Positions 33,465-44,782 of a stretch of DNA of 64,000 nucleotides are shown here, piece by piece (position 1 is the stretch's first letter; each line of letters begins with the position of its first letter). Under the pieces are notes generated by a model. The model was not told the DNA's origin and searched no databases. It saw nothing but the letters and a program-made list of their open reading frames with translations. The position numbers and the translations under genes are program-made. Source of the stretch: Candidatus Methylopumilus sp. (GTDB taxonomy: Bacteria; Pseudomonadota; Gammaproteobacteria; Burkholderiales; Methylophilaceae); NCBI GenBank assembly GCA_024640945.1, contig JAHEEA010000001.1, positions 62,001-126,000 of the forward strand. Direction: 5' to 3'.

Positions 33465-34388
33465 ATGAAACTTGCAATGATTGGCTTAGGCAAAATGGGT
33501 GGCAACATGACTACCCGCCTTTTACGCAGCGGTATTGAGGTAGTAGGTTACGATAGAAGTGTAGAAGTTGTTAGTCAGCTTGTTAAAAATGAAGGCATGA
33601 TTGCAGCGACTAGCGTGCCTGATGCAGTTTCAAAACTTGGTGATGGTAAAGAAAAGCGTATCGTTTGGTTAATGCTACCAAGTGGCACACCAACTGAAAT
33701 CCAAATTCAAGATCTTGCCCACATGCTTAGCAAGGGCGACATCATTATTGATGGCGGCAATTCTAATTACAAAGATAGTCAACGTCGTGGTGCATTTTTA
33801 GCAGAACGTGGTATCGGGTTCATGGACGCTGGAACATCTGGCGGCATTTGGGGCTTAGAAAACGGATACTGTTTAATGGTCGGTGCTACGCCTGAGGTTG
33901 CTAAAACAATCGAACCAATACTAATTGCACTTGCGCCAGCAAAAGATCGTGGTTGGGCGCATGTTGGTCCAATCGGTGCTGGCCACTTCACAAAAATGAT
34001 CCATAACGGTATCGAATACGGCATGATGCAAGCCATGGCTGAAGGTTTAGATTTACTAAAAGGTAAAGAAGACTTAAATCTAGATTTAGCACAAATTACC
34101 GAATTATGGCGTCACGGCTCAGTTGTACGCAGCTGGCTACTTGATCTGACTGCTGATGCATTAAAAGAAGATCAGGAGCTTACCGCTGTTGCTCCTTACG
34201 TTGCAGATTCAGGTGAAGGTCGCTGGACTGTGATGGAATCAGTTGAACAAGGCGTTGCGGCACCAGTGTTGACACTTGCATTACAGGCTCGGTTCAGAAG
34301 TCAAGATGCCACTGGCTATAGCTATAAGTTGTTATCAATGATGCGTAATGGCTTTGGTGGCCACTTCGTTAAGTCTGTTGGTGATTAA
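33465..34388 (+). CDS. gnd: 6-phosphogluconate dehydrogenase, decarboxylating (short, YqeC/GndA-type)
   Basis: MIGLGKMGGNMTTRLLRSGIEVVGYDRS; IDGGNSNYKDSQRR; GAGHFTKMIHNGIEYGMMQ. Confidence 0.95.
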   Translation: MKLAMIGLGKMGGNMTTRLLRSGIEVVGYDRSVEVVSQLVKNEGMIAATSVPDAVSKLGDGKEKRIVWLMLPSGTPTEIQIQDLAHMLSKGDIIIDGGNSNYKDSQRRGAFLAERGIGFMDAGTSGGIWGLENGYCLMVGATPEVAKTIEPILIALAPAKDRGWAHVGPIGAGHFTKMIHNGIEYGMMQAMAEGLDLLKGKEDLNLDLAQITELWRHGSVVRSWLLDLTADALKEDQELTAVAPYVADSGEGRWTVMESVEQGVAAPVLTLALQARFRSQDATGYSYKLLSMMRNGFGGHFVKSVGD

Positions 34389-34440
34389 TCAATAAATTAG
34401 TTGTTCTTCCATATCAAAAAATTTCAGGAAATTTAAAGTA

Positions 34441-35946
34441 ATGAGCAAAAAAATTGATCCTTGCACACTAGTTTTATTCGGCGCTAGTGGTAACTTAGCC
34501 CGTATTAAATTAATCCCAGGCTTATTTCATCTGGATGAAGCTGGTCGCTTAGATGATGACATGAAAATCTTATCTGTCGGTCGCGGTGAAGTTTCTGAAG
34601 AAGCTTGGCGTGCAGATATCAAAGGTATGCTGGATGCAAAGTTCAAGAATGGTTACGATCAAAAAGTGTTTGAACGCTTCATCAAACGTAATCATTACCA
34701 TGCAAATCCACCAACCGATCCAAATGCTTTTGTAAAAATGAAAGATCGATTGAGTGATGAAAAATCATTTCCTCAAAACTTAGCGTACTTTTTATCAGTT
34801 CGCCCGACCGACTTCGCAACTGTCGTTGAACAATTGTCTGGTGTAGGTTTGCTGGATGAAAGCAAATATTGGCGCCGTGTACTCATTGAAAAACCATTTG
34901 GGACAGATTTAGCTAGCGCACAAGCATTACAAGCTGAGCTTACTAAGCATCTTAAAGAAAGTCAGATTTACCGTATCGACCACTACTTAGGTAAATCTGC
35001 CATTCAAAACATTATGCTCACGCGCTTCACTAATGCAATTTTTGAGCCGCTATGGAATAACGAACATATTGATCACATTCAAATCACCAACAATGAAACA
35101 TTAGGCGTAGGCGAAAGAACTACGTTCTATGATGCAACTGGCGCGCTTCGAGACATGTTCCAAAGTCACCTATTGCAAACACTAGCTTTGGTTGCAATGG
35201 AAAAACCTAAGGATTTAAATCCTGAAAGCATACGTGCTGAAAAAATTAAATTACTGCAATCCATCCGCCCAATTGACGTTAACAACTTGAATAAACAAGC
35301 TTTCCGTGCACAATATTCAGCTGGTCGCGTACAAGCTGGCGACGGCCATGCAGAAAAAGTGCCTGGCTACTTGGAAGAGTTAAAACGTGATGGCGTAGAT
35401 TCAAGCAGCACAGAAACTTACGCAGCAGTGAAGCTTTTCATCGACAACCCTCGCTGGAAAGGCGTGCCTTTTTATGTCCGCACTGCCAAGCGTCTACACG
35501 AAGGTAATACGGCAATTGCGATTCGCTTTAAAAAATCACCTATGCAACTAAATGATGACCAACATCAAAACTGGTTAATCATCAACATTCAACCACGTGA
35601 ATGTGTGAAATTTGAAGTCGAATCAAAAATCCCAGGTTTAGATATTGCAACCCGTACATTAAGCATTGACGCCCCTCAGCGCCAAGCAGGCGATGAGTCT
35701 ATTGATTCATACGAAACTTTGATGTTGAATTTAATGGAAGGCGATCCTTCACAATACCTACACATCAATGAAGTTGAAGCGCAATGGCGTTTAGTCGACC
35801 CAATTGTCAAAACTTGGGCAAATGATAAAACGCCATTACATCAATATCCTGCTGGAGATCGCGATCCAAAAGAGTCTAGTGTAATCTTTGAAGCTGAAGA
35901 TCAATTCTGGCGCTATAGCATTGAATTAGGTGGCGACAAACACTAA
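34441..35946 (+). CDS. zwf: Glucose-6-phosphate dehydrogenase
   Basis: LVLFGASGNLARIKLIPGLFHL; RIDHYLGKSAIQNIM. Confidence 0.97.
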   Translation: MSKKIDPCTLVLFGASGNLARIKLIPGLFHLDEAGRLDDDMKILSVGRGEVSEEAWRADIKGMLDAKFKNGYDQKVFERFIKRNHYHANPPTDPNAFVKMKDRLSDEKSFPQNLAYFLSVRPTDFATVVEQLSGVGLLDESKYWRRVLIEKPFGTDLASAQALQAELTKHLKESQIYRIDHYLGKSAIQNIMLTRFTNAIFEPLWNNEHIDHIQITNNETLGVGERTTFYDATGALRDMFQSHLLQTLALVAMEKPKDLNPESIRAEKIKLLQSIRPIDVNNLNKQAFRAQYSAGRVQAGDGHAEKVPGYLEELKRDGVDSSSTETYAAVKLFIDNPRWKGVPFYVRTAKRLHEGNTAIAIRFKKSPMQLNDDQHQNWLIINIQPRECVKFEVESKIPGLDIATRTLSIDAPQRQAGDESIDSYETLMLNLMEGDPSQYLHINEVEAQWRLVDPIVKTWANDKTPLHQYPAGDRDPKESSVIFEAEDQFWRYSIELGGDKH

Positions 35947-36079
35947 GCCTGATACGCTTAGAATTTCGCCTAAAAAACATTAAATTGCCTACGTGATTTT
36001 TGTCAGTAAAATGGCATAATGCGTGGGCATTTTAATTTTATTAAATTTGATTTCTTTAATTTGAATAGTTGAGTAAAAG

Positions 36080-36655
36080 ATGAGCATAAAATCGGATAAG
36101 TGGATACGTCGCATGGCTGAGCAACATGGCATGATTGAGCCATTTGAGCCTAAGCAAGTCAAAACAAATGCAGCTGGCGAACGTCTTGTTTCTTACGGCA
36201 CTTCTAGCTACGGTTATGACATCCGTTGCTCAAAAGAATTTAAGCTTTTTACCAATCTCAATAGCACAATCGTTGATCCAAAGAACTTCGATCCAAATTC
36301 GTTTGTAGAAGTAAATGCAGATTACTGCATTATTCCTCCAAACTCTTTTGCTTTAGCACGCACTGTTGAATACTTCCGTATTCCACGTAACGTTTTGACT
36401 GTTTGCCTAGGCAAATCAACTTATGCTCGTTGCGGCATTATCGTTAACGTCACACCTTTCGAGCCAGAGTGGGAAGGTTATGTAACGCTAGAATTTAGTA
36501 ACACCACTCCGCTTCCAGCAAAAATTTATGCCAATGAAGGCTGTGCACAAGTACTGTTCTTTGAAGCAGACGCAGATGACATTTGTGAAACAAGTTACAA
36601 AGACCGTGGCGGTAAGTATCAAGGCCAAGTCGGCGTGACATTGCCTAAAATCTAG
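36080..36655 (+). CDS. dcd: dCTP deaminase
   Basis: [27 protein letters not shown]...[17 protein letters not shown]. Confidence 0.97.
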   Translation: MSIKSDKWIRRMAEQHGMIEPFEPKQVKTNAAGERLVSYGTSSYGYDIRCSKEFKLFTNLNSTIVDPKNFDPNSFVEVNADYCIIPPNSFALARTVEYFRIPRNVLTVCLGKSTYARCGIIVNVTPFEPEWEGYVTLEFSNTTPLPAKIYANEGCAQVLFFEADADDICETSYKDRGGKYQGQVGVTLPKI

Positions 36656-36676
36656 GCATCAGAATAAGGTTACTCA

Positions 36677-38917
36677 ATGAAATTTAGATTTCCAATTGTC
36701 ATCATTGACGAAGATTTCCGCTCTGAAAACTCTTCGGGTCTTGGCATTCGAGTGCTTGCAAAAGCGATTGAAGAAGAAGGCTTTGAAGTATTAGGTGTCA
36801 CCAGCTATGGCGACCTCACTTCTTTTGCACAACAACAAAGTCGTGCATCAGCCTTTATTTTATCGATTGACGATGAAGAAATCGTAGAAGAAAAACCAGA
36901 AGCAATTGAGCAACTACGTACTTTTGTAACTGAAATTCGTTATCGTAACGAAGAAATTCCTATTTTCTTACACGGTGAAACACGGACTTCACGTCACATT
37001 CCAAATGATGTTTTGCGTGAACTACACGGTTTCATCCATATGAATGAAGACACGCCGGAGTTTGTAGCGCGTTTAATCATTCGTGAAGCAAAAGCTTACT
37101 TGGACAGCCTGCCACCGCCATTCTTTAAAGCACTGACGCACTATGCAGCTGATGGCTCTTACTCATGGCACTGCCCAGGTCACTCAGGTGGTGTAGCATT
37201 CTTAAAATCACCAGTTGGCCAAATGTTTCACCAATTCTTTGGTGAAAACATGCTTCGCGCTGACGTTTGTAACGCCGTAGATGAACTTGGTCAACTACTT
37301 GACCATACTGGCCCTGTCGCTGCTTCAGAAAGAAATGCAGCACGCATTTACAACTGTGATCATTTATATTTCGTAACCAATGGCACATCAACGTCAAACA
37401 AGATTGTTTGGAACTCAACTGTCGCACCAGGCGATATCGTTGTTGTCGATCGTAATTGTCATAAATCAGTGTTGCATTCAATCATTATGACTGGTGCTAT
37501 TCCAGTATTTTTGATGCCAACACGCAACCATTTCGGCATTATCGGCCCGATTCCGAAAGCGGAATTCGAATGGGAAAACATCAAGAAAAAGATCGAGGCG
37601 AATCCTTTCGCAACTGATAAAAACGCAAAACCACGCGTACTCACGATTACCCAATCAACTTATGACGGTGTGCTTTATAACGTTGAAGAAATCAAAGAAA
37701 TGCTGGATGGCAAGATTGATACACTTCATTTCGACGAAGCTTGGCTTCCACATGCAACATTCCATGATTTCTATGGCGACTACCATGCAATAGGTGCTGA
37801 TCGTCCACGTTGCAAAGAATCTATGATATTTTCAACGCAATCCACCCATAAGCTACTTGCTGGATTGAGCCAAGCCTCACAGATTTTGGTCGAAGATGCA
37901 GAGAACATTCAATTAGACCGCGATGTGTTTAATGAAGCTTACTTAATGCACACATCAACAAGTCCTCAATACTCAATTATTGCAAGCTGTGACGTTGCTG
38001 CAGCCATGATGGAAGCGCCTGGCGGCACAGTGCTTGTCGAAGAATCTATTATGGAAGCCCTCGACTTTCGCCGCGCAATGCGCAAGGTGGACGAAGAATG
38101 GGGTGCTGATTGGTGGTTTAAAGTTTGGGGACCTAACGACCTATCTGAAGAAGGAATTGAAGAGCGCGAAGCTTGGATGTTAAAAGCAAATGAGCGCTGG
38201 CATGGTTTCGGCAACTTAGCCGAAGGCTTCAATATGCTAGATCCAATTAAAGCGACGATTATCACCCCAGGTTTAGACGTTGACGGCGACTTCTCTGATG
38301 AGTTTGGTATTCCAGCAGCGATTGTGACCAAATACCTTTCAGAGCATGGCGTCATTGTTGAAAAAACAGGTCTTTATTCATTCTTCATTATGTTTACCAT
38401 CGGCATCACCAAAGGTCGCTGGAACACTATGGTAGCTGCACTTCAGCAGTTCAAAGATGATTACGATAAAAACCAGCCGCTTTGGAAAGTACTGCCCGAG
38501 TTCGTGGCTAAACATCCACGCTATGAAATGACTGGCCTCAAAGATTTATGTACGCAAATTCATGAAATTTATAAAAAGAATGACGTTGCTCGCTTAACGA
38601 CAGAAATGTATCTGTCTAATATGGTTCCAGCTATGAAGCCGACTGATGCATTTGCAAAAATGGCGCATCGCGAAATTGATCGTGTATTAATCGATGAGCT
38701 TGAAGGACGTATTACTGCGGTATTGCTCACACCTTACCCACCTGGTATTCCGTTATTAATTCCCGGCGAACAGTTCAATGCAATTATCGTAAACTACTTG
38801 AAGTTTGCAAGAGAGTTTAATGAACGCTTCCCTGGTTTTGAAACCGATGTTCATGGTTTAGTAAAACAAGTGGTCGATGGCAAAGCCATGTACTACGTTG
38901 ATTGCGTTGCTGAGTAA
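36677..38917 (+). CDS. Orn/Lys/Arg decarboxylase family (PLP fold I)
   Basis: SWHCPGHSGGVAFLKSPVGQMFHQFFGENMLRADV; STHKLLAGLSQASQI. Confidence 0.93.
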   Translation: MKFRFPIVIIDEDFRSENSSGLGIRVLAKAIEEEGFEVLGVTSYGDLTSFAQQQSRASAFILSIDDEEIVEEKPEAIEQLRTFVTEIRYRNEEIPIFLHGETRTSRHIPNDVLRELHGFIHMNEDTPEFVARLIIREAKAYLDSLPPPFFKALTHYAADGSYSWHCPGHSGGVAFLKSPVGQMFHQFFGENMLRADVCNAVDELGQLLDHTGPVAASERNAARIYNCDHLYFVTNGTSTSNKIVWNSTVAPGDIVVVDRNCHKSVLHSIIMTGAIPVFLMPTRNHFGIIGPIPKAEFEWENIKKKIEANPFATDKNAKPRVLTITQSTYDGVLYNVEEIKEMLDGKIDTLHFDEAWLPHATFHDFYGDYHAIGADRPRCKESMIFSTQSTHKLLAGLSQASQILVEDAENIQLDRDVFNEAYLMHTSTSPQYSIIASCDVAAAMMEAPGGTVLVEESIMEALDFRRAMRKVDEEWGADWWFKVWGPNDLSEEGIEEREAWMLKANERWHGFGNLAEGFNMLDPIKATIITPGLDVDGDFSDEFGIPAAIVTKYLSEHGVIVEKTGLYSFFIMFTIGITKGRWNTMVAALQQFKDDYDKNQPLWKVLPEFVAKHPRYEMTGLKDLCTQIHEIYKKNDVARLTTEMYLSNMVPAMKPTDAFAKMAHREIDRVLIDELEGRITAVLLTPYPPGIPLLIPGEQFNAIIVNYLKFAREFNERFPGFETDVHGLVKQVVDGKAMYYVDCVAE

Positions 38918-38932
38918 ATTGGCAATCATCAA

Positions 38933-38967
38933 ATAATAAAAAAGGCGCTTAAAGCGCCTTTTTTATT
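38933..38967. terminator. Bidirectional intrinsic terminator
   Basis: AATAATAAAAAAGGCGCTT-AAAGCGCCTTTTTTATTATT. Confidence 0.92.
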
Positions 38968-38978
38968 ATTTAAAACTA

Positions 38979-39461
38979 TTATTTTCGCTGATATGTAATG
39001 TACCTAAAACCTAAACCATTAGAAGAGGTATAAGCCTCAGCCTCCGCTGCAATCCATTCAGACAGATTAAACTCAGGGAAAAAAGCATCACCCTCATACT
39101 CAGCATTAATTTCAGTCACATAAAGCTTATTAGCTAGCTTCAAGCCATCTTTATAAAGCTCTGCTCCACCAATTAAGAATACTTCTTTATCGTCACCACA
39201 AGCCGCAATTGCATCTTTAAGGCTATGAACAACGATTGCGCCTTCAACTTTGTAAGCTTGATTGCGTGTCACAATGACAGTCGTTCTACCGGGCAATAAT
39301 CGACCTAGAGAATCATAAGTTTTACGACCCATAATAATGTGATGGCCTGTCGTTAAGGCACGAAAACGCTTGAGATCTTCAGGCAGATGCCAAGGTAAGG
39401 TATTGTTAACCCCAATCACACGATTTTTCGCTGTTGCGACAATCAAAGACAAGCATGCCAT
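38979..39461 (-). CDS. folA: Dihydrofolate reductase
   Basis: SLIVATAKNRVIGVNNTLPWHLPEDLKRFRALTTGHHIIMGRKTYDSLG. Confidence 0.96.
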   Translation of the reverse strand: MACLSLIVATAKNRVIGVNNTLPWHLPEDLKRFRALTTGHHIIMGRKTYDSLGRLLPGRTTVIVTRNQAYKVEGAIVVHSLKDAIAACGDDKEVFLIGGAELYKDGLKLANKLYVTEINAEYEGDAFFPEFNLSEWIAAEAEAYTSSNGLGFRYITYQRK

Positions 39462-39462
39462 A

Positions 39463-40257
39463 TTAAACAGCGACTACGCCTTTAATTGCAGGATGAGGAT
39501 CGTAGCCTTCCAATGTAAAATCTTCGAATTTAAAATCAAAAATATCTTTTACGTTTGGATTGATATGCATGGTTGGCAATGCACGTAGATCGCGTGTGAG
39601 CTGTTCATTCACTTGTTCAAAATGGTTTCTATAGATATGGGCATCACCCAGGGTGTGAACGAAGTCACCCAATTTCAGACCACACACCTGGGCCACCATC
39701 ATGGTAAGCAAGGCGTAAGAAGCAATATTAAATGGCACACCTAAGAATATATCGGCACTGCGCTGATAAAGCTGGCAACTCAATTTTCCATCAGCCACAT
39801 AAAACTGAAAGAAAGCATGACAAGGCGGCAATTTCATTTGATCGACATCCGCAACGTTCCAAGCAGAAACAATCAAGCGACGAGAATCAGGATTGCTCTT
39901 GATCATATTCACCACCTGAGTGATTTGATCAATATGCGTACCGTCTGGCTTAGGCCAGTTACGCCATTGGTAACCATAAACAGGGCCTAAATTACCGTTT
40001 TCATCCGCCCACTCATCCCAAATACGCACACCATTTTCTTTAAGGTAAGCAATATTGGTACTGCCTTGCAAAAACCAAAGCAACTCATGAATAATTGATT
40101 TTAAATGAACTTTTTTAGTCGTAAGAAGTGGGAACCCAGCATTTAAATCAAAGCGCATTTGATAGCCAAAAACTGAAACTGTACCAGTGCCAGTACGGTC
40201 TTCTTTTTTGTTTCCATGCGTTAGGACATGGCGCATTAGGTCTTGATATTGTTTCAT
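39463..40257 (-). CDS. thyA: Thymidylate synthase
   Basis: [45 protein letters not shown]. Confidence 0.98.
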   Translation of the reverse strand: MKQYQDLMRHVLTHGNKKEDRTGTGTVSVFGYQMRFDLNAGFPLLTTKKVHLKSIIHELLWFLQGSTNIAYLKENGVRIWDEWADENGNLGPVYGYQWRNWPKPDGTHIDQITQVVNMIKSNPDSRRLIVSAWNVADVDQMKLPPCHAFFQFYVADGKLSCQLYQRSADIFLGVPFNIASYALLTMMVAQVCGLKLGDFVHTLGDAHIYRNHFEQVNEQLTRDLRALPTMHINPNVKDIFDFKFEDFTLEGYDPHPAIKGVVAV

Positions 40258-40289
40258 GCTAACTGCTCCGTATGGCTTGTTAAGATGAC

Positions 40290-41723
40290 TTAAGTATTTG
40301 CTACGACATACGCTTTAATTGCGTTCACATCAGCATCCATCACTTCAAAGCGTTGAGGCAATTTTTCAATTCCCTCTAGTGCTGCTGGACGCTCGGGTGC
40401 ATACCCTAAAGCTTCTACAATGGCATCTTCAAATTTAGCTGGCAAAGCAGTTTCCAACACCAACATAGGCGTATTGACATCTCTATGCTCTAGCGCAACC
40501 TTTAAGCCATCTGCCGTATGCGTATCAATCACCACATCATATTTTTCTTGTGCTTGTTTGATTGTTTGCATGCGATTTGTATGATTACTGCTACCTGATT
40601 CAAAACCATAGCTAGCAATCTTTTCAAATAAACCTGCTTGTTTGATATCAAAAGCGCCACCAACATCAACAGAAGCCCACAACTCACGTACTTTTGTAGC
40701 GTCCCGACCCGTTAAATCAAAAACAAAACGCTCGAAATTTGATGCCTTACTAATATCCATGGATGGACTAGATGTATGGTAAGTATTTGCAGAACCACGT
40801 GGACGATAGACCCCAGTTTCAAAGAACTCATCAAGCACGTCATTCTCATTCGTTGCAACAACAAGTTTATCGATAGGCAAGCCCATCATGCGCGCAATAT
40901 GTCCAGCACATACGTTGCCAAAGTTACCTGAAGGCACAGCAAAACTGACTTTTTCAGTGTTGTTTTTAGTAACAGCGAAATAGCCCTTAAAGTAATAAAC
41001 TACCTGTGCCGCAACACGCGCCCAGTTAATTGAGTTGACTGCCCCAATCTTATTCGCGGCTTTAAAAACATGGTCATTAGATACCGCTTTAACAATATCT
41101 TGGGCATCATCAAACACGCCCTTCACAGCGATATTGAAAATATTCTTATCTTGCAAACTAAACATTTGTGCCGCTTGGAACCGACTCATTTTCTGATTTG
41201 GCGAAAGCATAAACACATTGACACCTTTTTTTCCGCGCATTGCATACTCAGCGGCAGAACCTGTATCGCCAGAAGTAGCACCAAGAATATTAGTCGTCTC
41301 ACCCTTTTTAGCTAATACATACTCAAATAAATTGCCTAACAACTGCATCGCCATATCTTTAAATGCCAAAGTTGGACCATTTGAGAGTGATAGCAAATAC
41401 AAGTTATTTTCTAGTTTGAGTGTTGGCGTAATATCTTCAGCATTTTGACCTTTACGCGTATAGCAATAAACTTCAGCACGATAAGTTTTATCAACGATGA
41501 CACGCAAATCCTTTGAAGGAATATCTTGTTCATCAATTAAGCGACTTAAAATCGTGAACGCTAAATCACGATAATTCATTCCACGCATCGCACTCAAATC
41601 GGCATCACTAAATTGTGGGTAGCTTTCTGGTAGATACAAGCCACCATCTGGCGCTAAACCACCTAGCAAGATTTCGCTAAAACTTAAAGCTGGCGACTGC
41701 CCACGTGTACTGATGTATTTCAT
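40290..41723 (-). CDS. thrC: Threonine synthase
   Basis: [49 protein letters not shown]. Confidence 0.97.
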   Translation of the reverse strand: MKYISTRGQSPALSFSEILLGGLAPDGGLYLPESYPQFSDADLSAMRGMNYRDLAFTILSRLIDEQDIPSKDLRVIVDKTYRAEVYCYTRKGQNAEDITPTLKLENNLYLLSLSNGPTLAFKDMAMQLLGNLFEYVLAKKGETTNILGATSGDTGSAAEYAMRGKKGVNVFMLSPNQKMSRFQAAQMFSLQDKNIFNIAVKGVFDDAQDIVKAVSNDHVFKAANKIGAVNSINWARVAAQVVYYFKGYFAVTKNNTEKVSFAVPSGNFGNVCAGHIARMMGLPIDKLVVATNENDVLDEFFETGVYRPRGSANTYHTSSPSMDISKASNFERFVFDLTGRDATKVRELWASVDVGGAFDIKQAGLFEKIASYGFESGSSNHTNRMQTIKQAQEKYDVVIDTHTADGLKVALEHRDVNTPMLVLETALPAKFEDAIVEALGYAPERPAALEGIEKLPQRFEVMDADVNAIKAYVVANT

Positions 41724-43030
41724 TTATTTAATTCTTCCATACGCAATTTCACTACAGCGCCTTCAATTGCAGGCAAAGCCTCAATTGCAGTAATCGCAGC
41801 ATTCATATTTTTTTCTACCGTTACGTGGGTCAAAATCACAATATCCGCTTCCGTCTCAGTGTCTTGTGGCTCTTTTTGCATCATTGCATCGATAGAAATT
41901 TGTCTATCGCCCAGAATCTTAGTCACTTCAGCTAATACGCCAGGTTTATCGATAGCACGCATACGTAGGTAATAAGCGCTATGAATTTCATCCATAGAAA
42001 GAATAGGCAATGCTGAGGGAGTCTCATGATGGCCCAAATAAGGTACACGTTGCTCTACGGTAGCATTTTGCATACGCGCAACATCAACCAAGTCAGCAAT
42101 CACTGCATTACCAGTTGGTTCTGCGCCCGCTCCAGCGCCGTAATATAGCGTGGGGCCCACTGCATCACCTTTAACGACCACCGCATTCATGGCGCCATCC
42201 ACATTAGCAATTAAACGCTTTTCAGGAATTAAAGTTGGATGAACACGCAACTCAATGCCTTCGGCACTCCGCTTGGTGATCCCCAGCAATTTAACCCGAT
42301 AACCTAACTCCTGGGCATAACGGATATCTTTGCTGGTTAATTTAGTAATACCCTCGGTATAAACTTTGTCAAATTGCATGGGAATGCCAAAACCAATGGC
42401 TGCCATAATCATCAACTTGTGTGCGGCATCAATACCCTCTACATCAAATGTAGGGTCAGCTTCGGCATATCCCAAACGCTGCGCTTCGACTAGCACATCT
42501 GAAAACGCCAATCCTTTATCTCGCATTTCAGTCAAAATAAAATTAGTAGTGCCATTGATGATGCCAGCTATCCACTCAACTTTATTCGCAACTAATCCTT
42601 CTCGCAAAGCTTTAATTATTGGAATACCGCCTGCCACCGCTGCTTCATAAGCAACGATCACGCCCTTAGCTTTTGCTGCTGCAAAAATTTCATTACCATG
42701 CACAGCAATTAGCGCTTTATTGGCAGTCACAACATGCTTGCCATGTTCAATAGCTTTTAAAATTGCATCTTTAGCTAGTGTATAGCCACCAATTAACTCA
42801 ACAACGACATCTACATTAGGATCCGAGACCACAGAGAATACATCATCCGTCACTTCGACTTTTCCGCCGGTCATTGCTTTAGCACGGTCTACATCACGGT
42901 CAGCCACTTTAATGATTTCAATACCACGGCCTGCACGACTAGCAATCTCTTGCTGATTCCGCGTTAGCACTGTGTAAGTGCCGCCACCTACAGTACCAAT
43001 ACCTAGCAAACCTACTTTTAATGACTTCAT
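41720..43030 (-). CDS. hom: Homoserine dehydrogenase
   Basis: VGLLGIGTVGGGTYTVL; C-terminal ACT domain; overlaps thrC. Confidence 0.97.
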   Translation of the reverse strand: MKSLKVGLLGIGTVGGGTYTVLTRNQQEIASRAGRGIEIIKVADRDVDRAKAMTGGKVEVTDDVFSVVSDPNVDVVVELIGGYTLAKDAILKAIEHGKHVVTANKALIAVHGNEIFAAAKAKGVIVAYEAAVAGGIPIIKALREGLVANKVEWIAGIINGTTNFILTEMRDKGLAFSDVLVEAQRLGYAEADPTFDVEGIDAAHKLMIMAAIGFGIPMQFDKVYTEGITKLTSKDIRYAQELGYRVKLLGITKRSAEGIELRVHPTLIPEKRLIANVDGAMNAVVVKGDAVGPTLYYGAGAGAEPTGNAVIADLVDVARMQNATVEQRVPYLGHHETPSALPILSMDEIHSAYYLRMRAIDKPGVLAEVTKILGDRQISIDAMMQKEPQDTETEADIVILTHVTVEKNMNAAITAIEALPAIEGAVVKLRMEELNK

Positions 43031-43069
43031 ACTAATGATTACTTTCGTTAAGAATTAATACAACACAGC

Positions 43070-44299
43070 TTATTTTTTGCCGTGACGTTTGCGATACTGT
43101 TCTAAGAAGCGCGCAATACGCGTAATAGCTTCTGTTAAGTCATCCACATTTGGTAAAAATACGACACGGAAATGATCGGGTGTTTTCCAGTTAAAACCAC
43201 TACCTTGAACCAATAAGACTTTTTCTTCTAACAGCAAGTCTAAAATAAATTGTTGATCATCCTCAATCGGATACATATCCGGATCAAGTTTAGGAAACAA
43301 ATACATGGCAGCAGCCGGCTTGTAACAAGTCACACCAGGAATTGCTGTCAGCATCTCATAAGCTAAATCACGTTGTTTGCATAAGCGACCACTCGGCGCA
43401 ACAAGATCGTTAATACTCTGATAGCCGCCTAAAGCAGTTTGAATGCCTAACTGACCCGGAACGTTTGCGCACAAACGCATAGAAGCCAACATATTCAGGC
43501 CTTCAATATAATCCTTAGCATGTCTTTTTTCGCCGGATACAATTAACCATCCTGAACGATAACCACAAGTGCGATAGTTTTTAGACAAGCCATTAAAAGT
43601 GACGAACAACACATCATCTGCCAATGAAGCAATCGATGTATGCGTATTGCCATCGAATAACACTTTATCGTAAATCTCATCCGCAAAAATCACCAACTTA
43701 TGGTGACGTGCAATTTCAATAATCCCTTGCAAAATCTCATCTGGATACAAAGCACCCGTTGGATTGTTTGGATTAATGATGACGATACCGCGGGTATTTG
43801 CAGTAATTTTTGATTCAATATCTTTTAAATCCGGCAGCCAGCCTGATGCTTCATCACAAATATAATGCCGCGGCGTTCCACCAGCCAAATTCACAGCAGC
43901 AGTCCACAACGGATAATCAGGCGCAGGAACTAATACTTGATCGCCGTTATTAAGCAAACCTTGCATCGCCATGACAATCAGCTCAGAAACGCCATTACCA
44001 ATAATGATGTCGTCAATGGTGACTCCTGCAATATTTTTTTGCTGGGTGTAATGCATAATGGCTTTGCGTGCAGCAAACAAACCTTTAGAGTCGGTATAAC
44101 CAGAGGCTTGATCTAAGTTATGAATGACATCCTGAAGGATTTCCTCAGGGGCTTCAAAACCAAATGGCGCAGGGTTTCCAATATTAAGCTTGATGATACG
44201 ATGACCATCTTCTTCCATTTGTTTCGCTCGCGCCAATACAGGACCGCGAATGTCGTAACAAACGTTATTAAGCTTAGAAGATTTGAGTAAAGGTTGCAC
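43070..44299 (-). CDS. alaA: PLP-dependent aminotransferase (AlaA-like)
   Basis: KLNIGNPAPFGFEAPEEIL; GLSKNYRTCGYRSGWLIVSG. Confidence 0.9.
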   Translation of the reverse strand: MQPLLKSSKLNNVCYDIRGPVLARAKQMEEDGHRIIKLNIGNPAPFGFEAPEEILQDVIHNLDQASGYTDSKGLFAARKAIMHYTQQKNIAGVTIDDIIIGNGVSELIVMAMQGLLNNGDQVLVPAPDYPLWTAAVNLAGGTPRHYICDEASGWLPDLKDIESKITANTRGIVIINPNNPTGALYPDEILQGIIEIARHHKLVIFADEIYDKVLFDGNTHTSIASLADDVLFVTFNGLSKNYRTCGYRSGWLIVSGEKRHAKDYIEGLNMLASMRLCANVPGQLGIQTALGGYQSINDLVAPSGRLCKQRDLAYEMLTAIPGVTCYKPAAAMYLFPKLDPDMYPIEDDQQFILDLLLEEKVLLVQGSGFNWKTPDHFRVVFLPNVDDLTEAITRIARFLEQYRKRHGKK

Positions 44300-44413
44300 G
44301 GCAAAAACCTAGCATTAAAAATGTGTTATCTTACCCTGCCGAAGCTATATCAGGCAATGAAACTAGCAATATGAACACGACTAATTAAGTCAAAACCGAG
44401 ATGAGAATTTTAG

Positions 44414-44782
44414 ATGAAGTTACATTTAACCCAAGCCGCAGGCAATCAACTGATTACTGGCTACAGTTTGACATCGATTTCGGTCAATCACCGCCGATTT
44501 GAACAAAGCATTATTGTGCTACCTAACGAGGTAATAACAGACTGGAAAGTCGGCGAATTTGATGCACTAACAACAGAAAACTTTGAAGGCTTATTAACAA
44601 TAAAACCAGAAGTGGTTTTACTTGGAACAGGCATCCAACACAGATTCATTCACCCTAAACTCATCGCATCACTCACACAGGCCCACATCCCTGTTGAATG
44701 CATGACAACGGATGCAGCTTGCAGAACTTATAACATCCTCATGGCGGAAGGTCGTCAAGTGGCAGCGGCGTTAATTCTCTAA
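44414..44782 (+). CDS. Mth938-like domain protein (DUF498/Xcc1710-like)
   Basis: Small protein with VVLLGTGIQHRFIHPKL...VECMTTDAACRTYNILMAEGRQVAAALIL. Confidence 0.87.
   Translation: MKLHLTQAAGNQLITGYSLTSISVNHRRFEQSIIVLPNEVITDWKVGEFDALTTENFEGLLTIKPEVVLLGTGIQHRFIHPKLIASLTQAHIPVECMTTDAACRTYNILMAEGRQVAAALIL

Noticed and set aside
37125-37481. 118 aa minus-strand ORF inside the Orn/Lys/Arg decarboxylase gene
   Set aside because: Fully internal antisense ORF in a conserved PLP enzyme; expected by chance.
36677-38917. Degradative amino-acid decarboxylase as an acid-resistance island
   Set aside because: No antiporter or regulator adjacent; the dcd-decarboxylase pairing looks like ordinary core synteny.
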